Shown in pieces: positions 11,641-22,400 of a stretch of 64,000 nt of DNA (position 1 is the stretch's first letter; each line of letters opens with the position of its first letter). This DNA is from Pectinophora gossypiella (taxonomy: Eukaryota; Arthropoda; Insecta; Lepidoptera; Gelechiidae), in NCBI RefSeq assembly GCF_024362695.1, contig NC_065433.1, forward strand, positions 26,879,700-26,943,699, written 5' to 3'. The position numbers and the translations under genes were made by a program. The notes under the pieces are model-generated. The model did no database searches. It was not told the origin of the DNA and saw only the letters and a program-made list of their open reading frames with translations.

Positions 11641-11755
11641 CCTGCTTTTTTTGTAATTGTTTTAGTGGATAGATATGATGTTGTTGTCTTATTTTTTTTG
11701 TATGTGGCGTCCTTTTATAATAAACTTTTTCTATTCTATTCTATTCTATTCTAGT
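11640..11755 (+). mobile_element. Non-LTR retroelement 3' tail with (TATTC)n
   Basis: The stretch ends in an AATAAA-like 'TAATAAACTTTTT' followed by tandem TATTC units at about 11731-11754. This is the usual appearance of a LINE 3' end with a short simple-repeat tail. No reverse transcriptase sequence is joined to it. Confidence 0.5.
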
Positions 11756-12001
11756 ACGAACTCGAGTTAAATATAAAATTAATATATTTTTTCTAAATGG
11801 GCCTTTGCCCAGCAGTGGGATCTTCTAGGTTAGATTAGGTAGTAATGTTAACTTTCTTGTGCGAAAGAGCTATTGTGTTGGTTATCATTTGTAATAAGGT
11901 ACTTGACTGGGTCAAATTATGAAATGCTTCAAAATCAAAAATCAATCTCATTTACTTTTAGACTTATTTTCTAATTTTATTTATGAATTAAGTAACAATG
12001 A

Positions 12002-12288
12002 CAGCCTCCGTGGTCTAGTGGTTAGAGCGTTAGGCTCACGATCTGGAGGTCCGGGTTCAATTCCCGATGGGGACATTGTCGAAATCACTTTGTGAGTCCG
12101 AAAAAGTAAGATGATTCCGTGATTCGGAGGGCACGTTAAGCCGTTGGTCCCGGCTATTAGCCGTAAAAACACCTCCACCAACCCGCAGTGGAGCAGCGTG
12201 GTGGAGTATGCTTCATACCCCCTCCGGTTGATTGAGGGGAGGCCTGTGCCCAGCAGTGGGACGTATATAGGCAGTTTATGTTATGTAT
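12002..12288 (+). mobile_element. SINE-A copy, near full length
   Basis: Head 'CAGCCTCCGTGGTCTAGTGG', B box 'GGTTCAATTCC', body 'CCGTGATTCGGAGGGCACGT', and 3' end 'GGGACGTATATAGGCAG' plus a TTATG-type tail. The family is tRNA-derived, so transcription would start from the internal A and B boxes by pol III. Confidence 0.85.
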
Positions 12289-12393
12289 GAGTACGACGTT
12301 TGACCGCTTTTATTGACGTCACGGGACCGTATTTCCATAAAAACTAAAAAGAAAATTTTCGTATCCACGTTTCTTAAAAAGTATCTTATTTGA

Positions 12394-12712
12394 CAACGGC
12401 CTCCGTGGTCGAGTGGTTGAGCGTTCTGCTCACGATCCGGAGGTAACGGGTTCGAATCCCGGTGGGGACAAATCACAAAAATCACTTTGTGATCCCTAGT
12501 TTGGTTAGGACATTACAGGCTGATCACCTGATCGTCCGAAAGTAAGATGATCCGTGCTTCGGAAGGCACGTTAAACAGTTGTTCCCGGTTACAACTAACT
12601 GATGTAAGTACGTAGTCGTTACATGAGTCATGTCAGGGCCCATGGCGGGTCAATAATAACCCTGACACCAGGGTTGATGGGGTTGGTAATCCACCTCACA
12701 ATCCACAAGGTA
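12394..12712 (+). mobile_element. SINE-B copy with target-site duplication
   Basis: The head 'GGCCTCCGTGGTCGAGTGG' and B box 'GGTTCGAATCC' are intact, and the 3' end reads 'CACAAGGTAGAAGATC'. The sequence TCTTATTTGAC before it and TCTCATTCGAC after it are a probable target-site duplication with two later changes. Confidence 0.85.
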
Positions 12713-13028
12713 GAAGATCTCATTCGACTAGGTTGTCGAGTAGCCTATTTGAAGGTTGGAACAAAATTCCTTTGGTGTCAACTTTGTGAACCATATAAAG
12801 AATAATAACGTAACGTACGTATAGATCGGTACTCTACGCCCGCATTTGTATCACGTCCTCACCCCCTCTATGTCTTTCTTTACTCTTAAATGGCTGTAAG
12901 GGGCATAGCGCACTTAGGCATTAGACGACACACGTTGAGAATGATATTTTTGTATGGAGTTTCCAGGTTATGTTTCAGCTACAGACAACTGGGTAGTTCC
13001 CTAGGTCGAAAATAAATTATGAAATTCT

Positions 13029-13185
13029 GGGGGGTTAAAATGGCCACATCGAAGCAATTCATCTAAGAAAGCAATATTGCTATTTAACATTTGTTTCCAT
13101 TGCGCATTTACTTTTATGTGCGCAAATGTCAAATTGCAATATTGCTTTTTTAGATGAATTGCTTCGATGGGGCCATTTTAACCCC
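13029..13185. mobile_element. MITE-P copy 1 (palindromic, GGGGTTAAAATGGC tips)
   Basis: A short palindromic element whose arms contain 'CATCGAAGCAATTCATCTAA' and its complement. Internal 'GCAATATTGC' boxes lie on both sides. Four further copies occur at 41.2, 46.9, 52.5 and 59.2 kb. Confidence 0.85.
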
Positions 13186-13537
13186 TCTGGTTACTATATA
13201 AAGATAGATCTAAAGATGACAAAAACGTTTTATTTTATCTATTTAACTTATTTTATGAATTTTAATAAAGAAAAATGTATTAATAAGTGCGACATTTTGT
13301 TACGTTTTTTCTATAATGTCACAGGTTGCTTTTTCATACAAACTCCATAGTAATTTCGTGTTTTGACGATTCTATCTATCTGACCCTGGCTGGGCCCCCC
13401 GGTTGGGGGCCCGCTGCCTCCCGCCCACTCTGGCATCCATTGATACGCCCACTGAGGAAAAGGACACGCCCCTAAAAACTAGTATCTAAAATAGTCACTA
13501 GGTGGCGCTTCGCATATTTTAGTTTGCATTTCTCAAT

Positions 13538-13800
13538 ACAGCCTCCGTGGTCCAGTGGTCGAGCAGGGGCTCACTATCCGGAGGTCCCTGGTTCGGATCT
13601 TGGTGGGGACAATATCACAAAAAATCATTGTGATCCCTAGTCTGGTCAGGACATTACAGGCTGATCACCCGGAGGGGTACGTTAAGCAGTCTGTCCCGGG
13701 GACTTTGAGTCAGAGCCCTTAAGCGATTCAATAGTTACCCTGACACCAGGGAGTTGAAGGTCGGTCATTGACTTCACAACCCACACGGGAGGAATACATG
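13538..13800 (+). mobile_element. SINE-B copy, degraded
   Basis: Head 'CAGCCTCCGTGGTCCAGTGG' with a damaged B box ('GGTTCGGATCTT'). The body keeps 'GATCCCTAGTCTGGTCAGG' and 'AACCCACACGGGAGG', with internal deletions. Confidence 0.75.
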
Positions 13801-13944
13801 ATCCGAAAGAACTTTGTCTTTGCACCATTATTGATCTGTTCATCCCTAATGGAATTGCAATTGTGAACTGGAACTTTAAATACAAATTCCGCGGGCTTCG
13901 ACCAATAGACGCAATGTATACTGTCTAAGCCCGCGAAATAATAG

Positions 13945-14200
13945 GGCATTTGACTGGGTCAAAGATAAATTATAAAATGTAATCCAGAAAAAGAAATCAG
14001 TCTAAGAAGATCAAAAAACAGTTTTATTTATTTTTGGAATTATTTTCGAATTTAATTTTTGAAGTAAGCAACAATGAGCAGGTCTTTTGAGCGCTTTTAT
14101 TGATGACGTCACAGGATAGTATTTCCGCACAACCAAAGAAAACCTTCGTTTTGACGTTTCATAAAAAGTATCTCATTTGACTAGGTTGTCAAGTAGATTC
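13945..14200 (+). mobile_element. Uninterrupted relative of the 11.9 kb repeat
   Basis: It aligns with the three pieces around the nested SINEs at 11.9-12.8 kb ('CATTTGACTGGGTCAAAG', 'AAGCAACAATGAGCAGG', 'GACTAGGTTGTCAAGTAG'). It shows what the host sequence looked like before those SINE insertions. Confidence 0.65.
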
Positions 14201-14574
14201 AGCCATTTTGAATTAAATAACAGTAAATTAAGGCAAAAGTGTATGAAATACACGGCGGGTAATGTAAATAAAAATCTTTGTTTATAAAATTATTTGTCGT
14301 GCGTTAATTCATGACCATTTTTACCGACTTCAAAAAACGAGGAGGTTCTCAATTCGACCGTATATATTTTTTTTGAGTTAGTGCTGCTATCGACACCTCA
14401 CGATAGACTATCGATAGTTTAAAAAAGCAATAGTATCGATGATTTTCAGGGTCAACTGTCGACTGTCAAAATATCGAGAGTTCCGCAACAGCAGTTTGAG
14501 TGAGTTCACAATTGTAAGTACCCGATAATCTGGATCCGCTAGTATCTTCAAAATGTTATTAGTACAAGACTGAC

Positions 14575-17500
14575 CTGCGTATCTCTAAGATCAGGCTCGC
14601 TGGCGGCCGCGGGCAGGGGGTCCTGCTCGCCCCCTCCCCCCGCGGTGACGTCACCGGCGCTCGCGCTGATGGCTCGCCGCCGGTCCTTCTTCTCGCGGTC
14701 TTTGCTTAGCATGTTTCGGGTTCTTGAGAGGATGTTCAGCGGCTTTATTGATTTCCTGACCTGTGGGTATGGGGAAGTGTCTAATGAAGCTGTAAACATA
14801 TCAAGGAACATACTAAACACACAAGGTCCGATATGTAGCTAAGGTACACCTCACTTCCCTTGGTCGTACTTATGTCTTCAATCGTAAGGGCGTTAGACAT
14901 CACACACACAGATGGGTAGTCAGAGGTACATCCATCGCAAGACACATCATCAGATGTATATGTCTGACGCCTTTTAATAATAAATAATTCATATTTTTAT
15001 TCATACTATTCACTAACTGAGATCCATAATATTATTAAAAAGTGTGTGCAATGGTGAAGCCCAGGGAATGTTCTAGTTTTTATCTTGGAAATCATCCCAC
15101 AACGGGATGTAAAGGGGGAGCAAAAAACCTTATTTCTATTACAAAACTGCACCTCACCTTGCACTTGATACTGGCCGGGTGCACAAAGTTCGCGTCATCG
15201 TCCTTGTCTCTTGCAGGGGGCGGGTCTCGCAGCCCTAACACCAGCATGTCATCCAACGACGCCTGCAGGTGCCTCCGCCGCGCCGGCCGCGCCTCCTCGT
15301 GACTCCTCGAAGAATACACTGACACTGAATCCATGCTCGCTTTACTCGTCCCTCCAGATATCACTGTCACATTCTCAACCGACTCATTCGAGTGACAATC
15401 CGCCTGCCGAGGCCGTTCTTCATATATCTCCACGGAATTAAACGTCTCCACCACTCTATCCAACTCCAGGTCTAACTGTGGAGGCAACAGCTCATAGTGA
15501 CTCTCGTTCTCAGTATACACTTGATCGTAAACTGCACCGTTGCACCGTGAGGTCGATGGAAGGTTTCCGTAGACATTGTTGTAGTTGTAATTGTCATCGT
15601 CGTTCCGCGGACTGACATGACGCACCGGCTGAAGATCGTTGGAGTTCAAGATTACATCGTCTAAGTTCAAAGGCCGCCCCTGGCCCCCGAACCCGTCCAC
15701 TACAGGAGTAGTGTTAGAGAGGAATGATCCGTCCGCGTCGAAGCTGCTGCAGCCAACAAGCCCCATAGGCCGTCGAGGCATCTCTTGCCTGAATCTATTC
15801 GGGGGTGGCTGTGGACCCGCAAAGTCTACCACTAATATTCTATCAGCAATGTTCCTGCAGTCGTTGTGAAAGCCGATACCGGAGTCACTGTTACTTGAAG
15901 TAGTAGTTATCTCGCTGTGGTTGCTCGGCTGCGGGGAGTTCGCAACGAACTCTTGTCCATCTAACCTGGCGTCTTCGTGCCGACACGGCCGCCTGTCACG
16001 CGGGACTCTAAACACGGCTCTGTTGCACCGTGAGAAGTTTCCCATCGCAGGACTATCGTCTTTGACAGCCAGCTTCGACAGCTGCTGTAGCGTCGGACTG
16101 CCGCTGTCATCCGGCGGTAGAGAATACATGCCTCTTATGACACCAACTACATATTCAGCTGACGGTGGAAACTCTAGACAACGTTCAGCGACGGGGTCTC
16201 TAGTACACGCGATTTGGAACTCCCTGGCTCTGGTTAAATGTGCTTCGTGTTCGGCCATTCGGGGATCGACGGCGAAGACGTGGCAGCTGTGGGAGGTGCC
16301 GGCTTCGGGCATCTCGGCGGAGGTGACGAGGCCGAAATAGCGGCGGTCGGCGTCTGAGCCGCAGCCGGCGTACACTATACGCTCGCGGGAGTACTGCGCG
16401 AGAGCCTGCCCCGTGGGCCGCCGGAGGAGTAACACGTTGGGTAGTACTGAGAGCAGCACGGGCGTGGCGGGCCGCCGCTCCTGTCTCAGCTTCCTGACGG
16501 CGCTGCGAACGTCGCCCGGCGCGGCCGTCGACGCGGCTTGCGGCGTCTCTGGAATTAATCATGTAATCCTATTATTTTGTTTGTCCGTTTTATTGTGTCA
16601 TAGTCTTTGTATAACTGAACACCAAGAGAAAAAGTCGGTAAATTCGGGTAAGTTCTATAACAACAAAATCATCTGTTTCTTGATAGATAAATATCGACAG
16701 TTCTACGCACCAATGGTGCCGAGGTATCCGACGACGGCCCTGCACTCCAGCCGCGCCGCGTGGCTCGGTGTCAGCTGCGCGCGGCTCAGGTTCTGAAGGA
16801 TCTCATTCACCCCCGATGTACTTGGTGCAGCGTGACACCCTGAAACACATCATTGGGAATGTTAATGCCATATATTTGCACGAAGATGTATTTATAGTGC
16901 AAAACCTTAAACAGCCTAAATGACCCACTGCTGGGCACAGACCTTCCCTTTACCATGCTGCTTCACTAGGGGTTTTGATTGTATAGGGAATATTATAGAA
17001 CACAGGCTTATTTGTAACAAAGACAAAATTCTAAACTACATAATTCGTGTTTGTGCATTGTGAAAATCATTCATACATAATGTGTTTGTTTGAGATTTGC
17101 TACTTTAATAATTCACACTGTGTTATATACAAAATATGCAGTTCAATAATAAAACAATTCTATCTATTTAACACAAATTAGCTTCCAAGTTTGTAATACA
17201 ATGGTGCTGTTTTTGGCAGACACAAACTTAATTTTAATTTAGTTGTACAGCTCTAAAAACTGTCTTTCTCGTTACTCGAGTAACAGTCCAAAACAGAAAT
17301 GGAGCTGGTTTTAGAAATGTTAACAGTTTTTCTGCCAGAATTAGCACCAATGTTTCATAAAAACTATACTAAAATAATAATACAAAATGCAATGAAAATG
17401 TAACATGGCAAATATTAATATTGGGTATAAAAATATAACATGAAGCAAAGAAATAAAACACACAGGGTACAAATAATTTTGAGCACAAGGAAGTAAAGGA

Positions 17501-18339
17501 ACAGTGCTATTAGTGACAGGGCCACAACACAAATGTGCGGAACAGCAAATGTGCTCACATACCCAGTCAGGTATTCAATATATCCATCTGTAAAGAAAAC
17601 TGTCATTAGACTTTCACCTTTGTCATAATTCATTAGTATTACCACAAAATAATTTAATATTTAAAACATTATTAGTATCTATTGATAAATTATTGTTAAA
17701 TAAATGTTAGACTGCAACTTGTGTCCATTAGAACTGAATACTGAGCTTTAGAAGAGGATTGTTTTACCTGTTCAACTGCTACTAGATAATATGACTTACT
17801 ATTTATACATTCATAATTAGTATTGCAAGCTCAGTAACCAATCTTTTGTTTGTTGCAATTTTAAGGTCAGTTGTAGAGAGCGATATTATTGAATATAAAC
17901 TATATAATATAGAATGAATAAACACATTATACTAACCCGGATGGTGCATCATGGGCATGGGGCGGCGCCGTGGTGGAGGGTGACGGCGCCGAGTCCTAGC
18001 TCGCTCGTCGGGTTCCGTGTCTTCTGTGTCAGTGGGCGGCGCCTCCCGCGGTGCCACACTTAACGCGATAGCCCCAGGTGCAGCCGCAACCAGCCGCGCG
18101 ACAGACGCGTGCGAAGCCCTGGCGACGCTCGCTCCGTCCACCGCCAGCAACGCGTCTCCTGCACGCAACCCCGCCCGCTCCGCCGGCCCACTGGCCGCCA
18201 CTGCAGACACCACACACGGCCGCTGGCCCGCTATAGTGAACCCGAAGCCTCCAGGTCCCCTCGCCACAATAACTCTCCGTTCAGACGTCCGCGGTAACGC
18301 CGCTCTTCGTCGTCTTCTTCTTTGCTGCTGAGGTACCAT
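14575..18339 (-). CDS. loco: loco / RGS12-like regulator of G-protein signalling (5' part)
   Basis: Four exons join with matching phases: 17937-18339, 16711-16839, 15158-16548 and 14575-14760, giving 703 residues with no stop. Each junction has GT-AG borders (for example CCGG|GTTAGT and CAG|GGTGTC). Residues 21-97 form a PDZ domain with a GFGF carboxylate loop (31-34), very like the PDZ of RGS12. About residues 150-330 form a PTB domain ('AVVGYLGTI', then 'YSRERIVYAGCGSDADRRYF'). The rest of exon 3 is long, charged and disordered. In the family, RGS, Ras-binding and GoLoco domains follow and switch off Galpha-i/o at the membrane; none is seen here, so the gene is cut by the window edge. The start at 18339 has a favourable ACGATGG context and matches the short basic leader of RGS12. 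Orthology to Drosophila loco is inferred from domain order. Confidence 0.9.
16913..16972 (-). mobile_element. SINE fragment in loco intron 1
   Basis: A short piece with 'GACCCACTGCTGGGCACAG' matches the 3' body of SINE-A in reverse. It lies in the loco intron between 16840 and 17936. The rest of that intron is AT-rich, with an open hydrophobic frame that I do not accept as an exon. Confidence 0.5.
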
Positions 18340-19426
18340 CGTATTCCAGCAGCTTACACGATTTTTTTCACATAAACTAAGGGAGCTTTCATTTTAAACA
18401 GATTCGAAACTGTCGTACATAAATAGAAGTAGCCCCAGGCGAAATAATAAGTGTATGAAACTAGAAAAACTTGAATGAAAGTTTCTCTTAGAGTTCTGAA
18501 TCTGACGTTTAGAAGTAGAAAGTTGTCGGAAAACTTGTCGGAGTAGTACAAACAATCGAAAGCGTTACTTATAATTCCAAAAGTTATTTCACAAAGTTAT
18601 TACATACATAAATCTAATATAGGAATAAATAGTAGAAATAATGCTTTGTTATATTATGAATAAAGATAAATAATTATGTAAAGAATTTTAAAATCTAAAC
18701 AAACAAAACGATCGTTTGGCATTCAAAATATGGCAATAAACATTATTTTATTTTGATGGCAACCCCAAAAATATGCCGGTTTTTGTTCTTGGCTGCAATA
18801 CCTGGTTCTTGGCCGCAACCAGTACAACCACACCGTCAATCTCAATCTGCTATACTAATCATGAATCAGGATTTCAGTATATTTGCACTTTTGTGATAGG
18901 CGTTTGTTCCATAATTTATTTATTTATTTATTTATTATGGACAACTTACAAGCTACACTCTGCACATGCTAAGTTACAGACAATAAAAAAAGATTAAGAG
19001 CTAGCTCAATTACAAGTAGTCACAGCATGCACAATCAAGTGAACAAGAAAAACAAGATATAAACTATAAACAAATTAATTATATTAATTATTTGTATGTC
19101 GTTTCCATATCCCGACCCTACGGAGTCCCGGACTTTAATTATATTATATTATTATTATTATCTACACTACGGAATGGAATTCCGCAATTTTTAATTGTAA
19201 TCACGGATCGCGAAAGATATTAATCGTGTACTATAGCAGCCTTTCTCTAGCCGTACACGGGCCTTGCCTTTGCCAAAGCAAGCGATCAACTGTCAGTTAA
19301 AAAGTAAAAACTCTGATCAACAAAGGTTGCAAAAATCCACGTTGATTTTGTTATTTCGTTTCTGTATTTCATTAATTTCAGTGTATCAATTTTTATATTT
19401 ATTCAATATTAAGTAAATTCTACAAT
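18340..19426. promoter_or_regulatory. Divergent upstream region between loco and Noc3
   Basis: The loco start (18339, minus) and the Noc3 start (19427, plus) face away from each other across 1087 bp. The right 230 bp have a less repetitive composition. The middle holds a (TTTA)n run at about 18917-18934 followed by what looks like a minus-strand LINE tail (to about 19060). No clear TATA box or other promoter element could be assigned; 5' UTR exons of either gene may lie here. Confidence 0.5.
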
Positions 19427-22400
19427 ATGGCTGTAAGTATTTTTATTATTATTGCTCTTTTGGCTCATGCAGAAAATTATAACCTATTTTATGGATACGT
19501 TTTGTATAATGTACTATTTATTCTGTTTTCTGTAGAAAAAGGGGAAAGCAAAAATTAGCAAAGTAAAGCGGAATAATCAGACTACGAACAAGATGAAGAA
19601 GCAGGGCAAATTGAAGTTACAAAGACATAGAAATAAGGTACAGAAGCAGAGGCCTCCGCAGACGCCTAAGGTTGAATATAGCAGTGAAAGTGACTCGGCG
19701 TCTGGTGATGAGTGGACGGACATGCTGGACGATGATGAGCAAAAGTACATCATGTCCCGGCTTGCCAAGCAACCGCAACTGCTGTCCAATGTGCCCGAGG
19801 AAGAGAAGCAAAACAAGTGAGCCTATAAGTGTATTCTGATTAAATCTAAATTACAATAAATGAATGAATTTGTTTAGAATTAAAAACGGCCATAGCATTG
19901 AAGTATTTATTAGATGTTTGGTATGGAAAAAAGAAAAGTTAGAATGTTAGAATCGGTGTTAGAAATGATTTTGTGCAAAATTATATTTTACAAGTGAGTC
20001 CTAAGAGGCTGCTTTTTACATGAAATCACAGGCCATGGCTAGTTCATCCAGGTAAATCCTGCTAGGATTTCCAGACACCATACTTGGCTTTGGCTTTAAA
20101 TAAAAATACTGTAATGTGTTCTTATGCTGCTGCAATGTGAATTATTATTATAAATATCTAAAAATATGGTAATTATTCATTGCCAGTTTAAAGTTTATCT
20201 GGCATGATGCAGTTTGCGCTTTAGCCACAGACCCAATTTAATGTTTATAATAATGAAGTTAATGCTGCAATGCGAATTTTTCTATCAGATTGAAAAAAAA
20301 AAATGGCCTCAAGAGACAGATTGAAATGAGTACACATGTGTTTTTTGAAACATAAATATAAGAAATTAACTTTATAGGTGTTTAATATTATTTTAGATTC
20401 TTATATTTAAGATTCTTCAAAACTAAACATACAACAGCAATATATCTAGTCTAAAGTGTTAAATAACAACCAAATAAGCAAGGCTTTATCTCTAAGGATA
20501 ACAGTGTAGTTGTTGGTAAGCTCGAGATTTTGGTAAGATAAGGGTTTTCCACCTGTTAAACTTAATATTAAAATCAGTCTTATAACCACTAAAATAAAAT
20601 AATAATAGCAGAAAAAATGTTGGGTGTACGTAAAAAAAAAAATTTTTTAATATTGGGTTACAATTAATATTTATTTCAGACATAAATTGGTAGTCCATAG
20701 TAGTGATGTTCCAAATATCCATATCCGTATCCGCGGATATCCAAGATAAAAGAAAAATCCGTATCCATGTCCATTACTTTTCACGCGGATCTTTTACAGA
20801 TCTTTTTAAGAGATTAAGTAGAATTATTAAATAAAAAACTATAAAATTCCATTGTCCGGTAGTTGCGTGTGACGCGCGGGTTGAAGCTGATGCAGCGAAC
20901 TAGTTTTTGTGTACTTCGTTTGCAAGTGTATAAGTTCCTACCTACATGTTCTTTATTTATTGTACTATTTGTTCGAGCATGATATTATATTGCAAATTGG
21001 AAGCGACGATGGTGAATGTCGGTGTACGGACAAACCAAAGTTGGTTTTTGTTGCACCGTCAATTGTAAAAAAATGTATTAAGTACTGTACTTATTTTTAA
21101 TAAATAATAATAATAAATAGATTTTTATTTCTTAAAATCAAATATTTGGCACCTTTATATTGCAAACATTTAGATAGATAGATCTTTATAATGAAAGCAA
21201 GATGAAATATCACTGTTATAGCAATGAAATAACTGTAACTTTAATCTTTTTTTTAAGAAAATAAAGATCCGTATCGGTGGATATACATTTTTAACGATCC
21301 GGCACATCACTAGTCCATAGTAAGAGTCATTATAATTATAAGTTAGTTATACTAGTACAACAAAGAGAATAATTTGTATAAAGTAATTTAATTTCAATGT
21401 ATTTATACCAATAACTTTTTAAAATGCAAACTACTGTTTGACTGTTGTCTTGTAAATGTTTCAGGTCCAGAAAGCGGAAACGGGAGAAGCAGGAGAAGCC
21501 TCCTAAGCCGATGATAGGCAGTGACAGTGGGGCAGAGAGTGAGGGGTCAGCCAGCGACAGTGACCTCGAAGAGAAGTATGAGAAGGAACTGGCTGAGAGG
21601 CCGGCGAAGAGGCTGCGGCCACTCCTGCCCATCAAGACCAAGCAAGGTCTACAGGAAAGAGCTGAGGAATGTGAAGGTAGGCCTCTTGTTACCAGCCACC
21701 CCACATCTAGGGATTGTATACTAGTCAATGTGTCTATTCGATTCCCAGGAGCCTTCTTTTTTAGATCAGAATACCCCTTGCTAAGGACTTTGCATTTTGA
21801 ATAACTGTTTTGTTGATCATAGTGAGAGTTTGAAAATAATTAGCTTTAGATCTTAGAACAACTACTAACTTACATCAGTAAATATAAACCGGGACCAATG
21901 GCTTAACGTGCCCGATGAATCATGTTTATTAAATTCATGTTTTACTTTTAGACTCAGAATCAGAACAAGATGACGATCAGACACAAAGTAAACCTAAGCA
22001 GAAGCAAGACGTAGAGAGTGACGAGGAGGGTTCAGATGACTCCGGGGTGGAGGGTACAGAGGAGGGCGAGGCCGAGGGCGAAGCCTCAGGGGGCGAAGGC
22101 TCCGAGGGCGAAATCACAGCTGTGCAGCTGCTAGCCGCGCGCCGGGACCGCTTGGCGCATGACAAACTGAGGATCGGCGCGCTATGCTCGTCGCTACTTG
22201 AAAGTCCGGAGAAAAAGGTAATAAAATTGACATAACATAGATAAGCTCATGACTACATCCTAATGGGGTAGTCAGAGGTGTTGACCAGAGTGGAAGAAAC
22301 GAAAGTGTGAGGATCATGAGTATTTGTATGTGGAATTTTGTGGTCTCTGCCTAACACTTAGGGAAATAGGCTGGATATTATGCATGTTTGTAATTCTACA

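Larger units (their letters stand above)
11895..12760 (+). mobile_element. Older repeat carrying two nested SINEs
   Basis: Pieces at about 11895-12001, 12290-12393 and 12713-12760 join into one sequence that matches an uninterrupted relative at 13945-14200. Shared anchors are 'TTGACTGGGTCAAA', 'GACGTCAC' and 'CGACTAGGTTGTCGAGTAG'. The gaps are filled by a SINE-A and a SINE-B copy. This gives the order of insertion: the host repeat first, both SINEs later. Confidence 0.75.

Noticed and set aside
1..14574. Search for the loco RGS and GoLoco exons on the minus strand
   Set aside because: No stretch with RGS-like coding sequence was found; the GC-richer patches at 430-660, 2460-2530 and 11130-11260 do not encode it. 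The exons are assumed to be outside the window.
15211..16340. Plus-strand open frames over the large loco exon
   Set aside because: They overlap a well-supported PTB-containing exon on the minus strand and have no domain.
17341..17645. Minus-strand hydrophobic open frame in the loco intron, with a TTTCTTTACAG acceptor-like site
   Set aside because: It has no donor in a fitting phase, has a low-complexity hydrophobic composition typical of AT-rich DNA, and the flanking loco exons join correctly without it.
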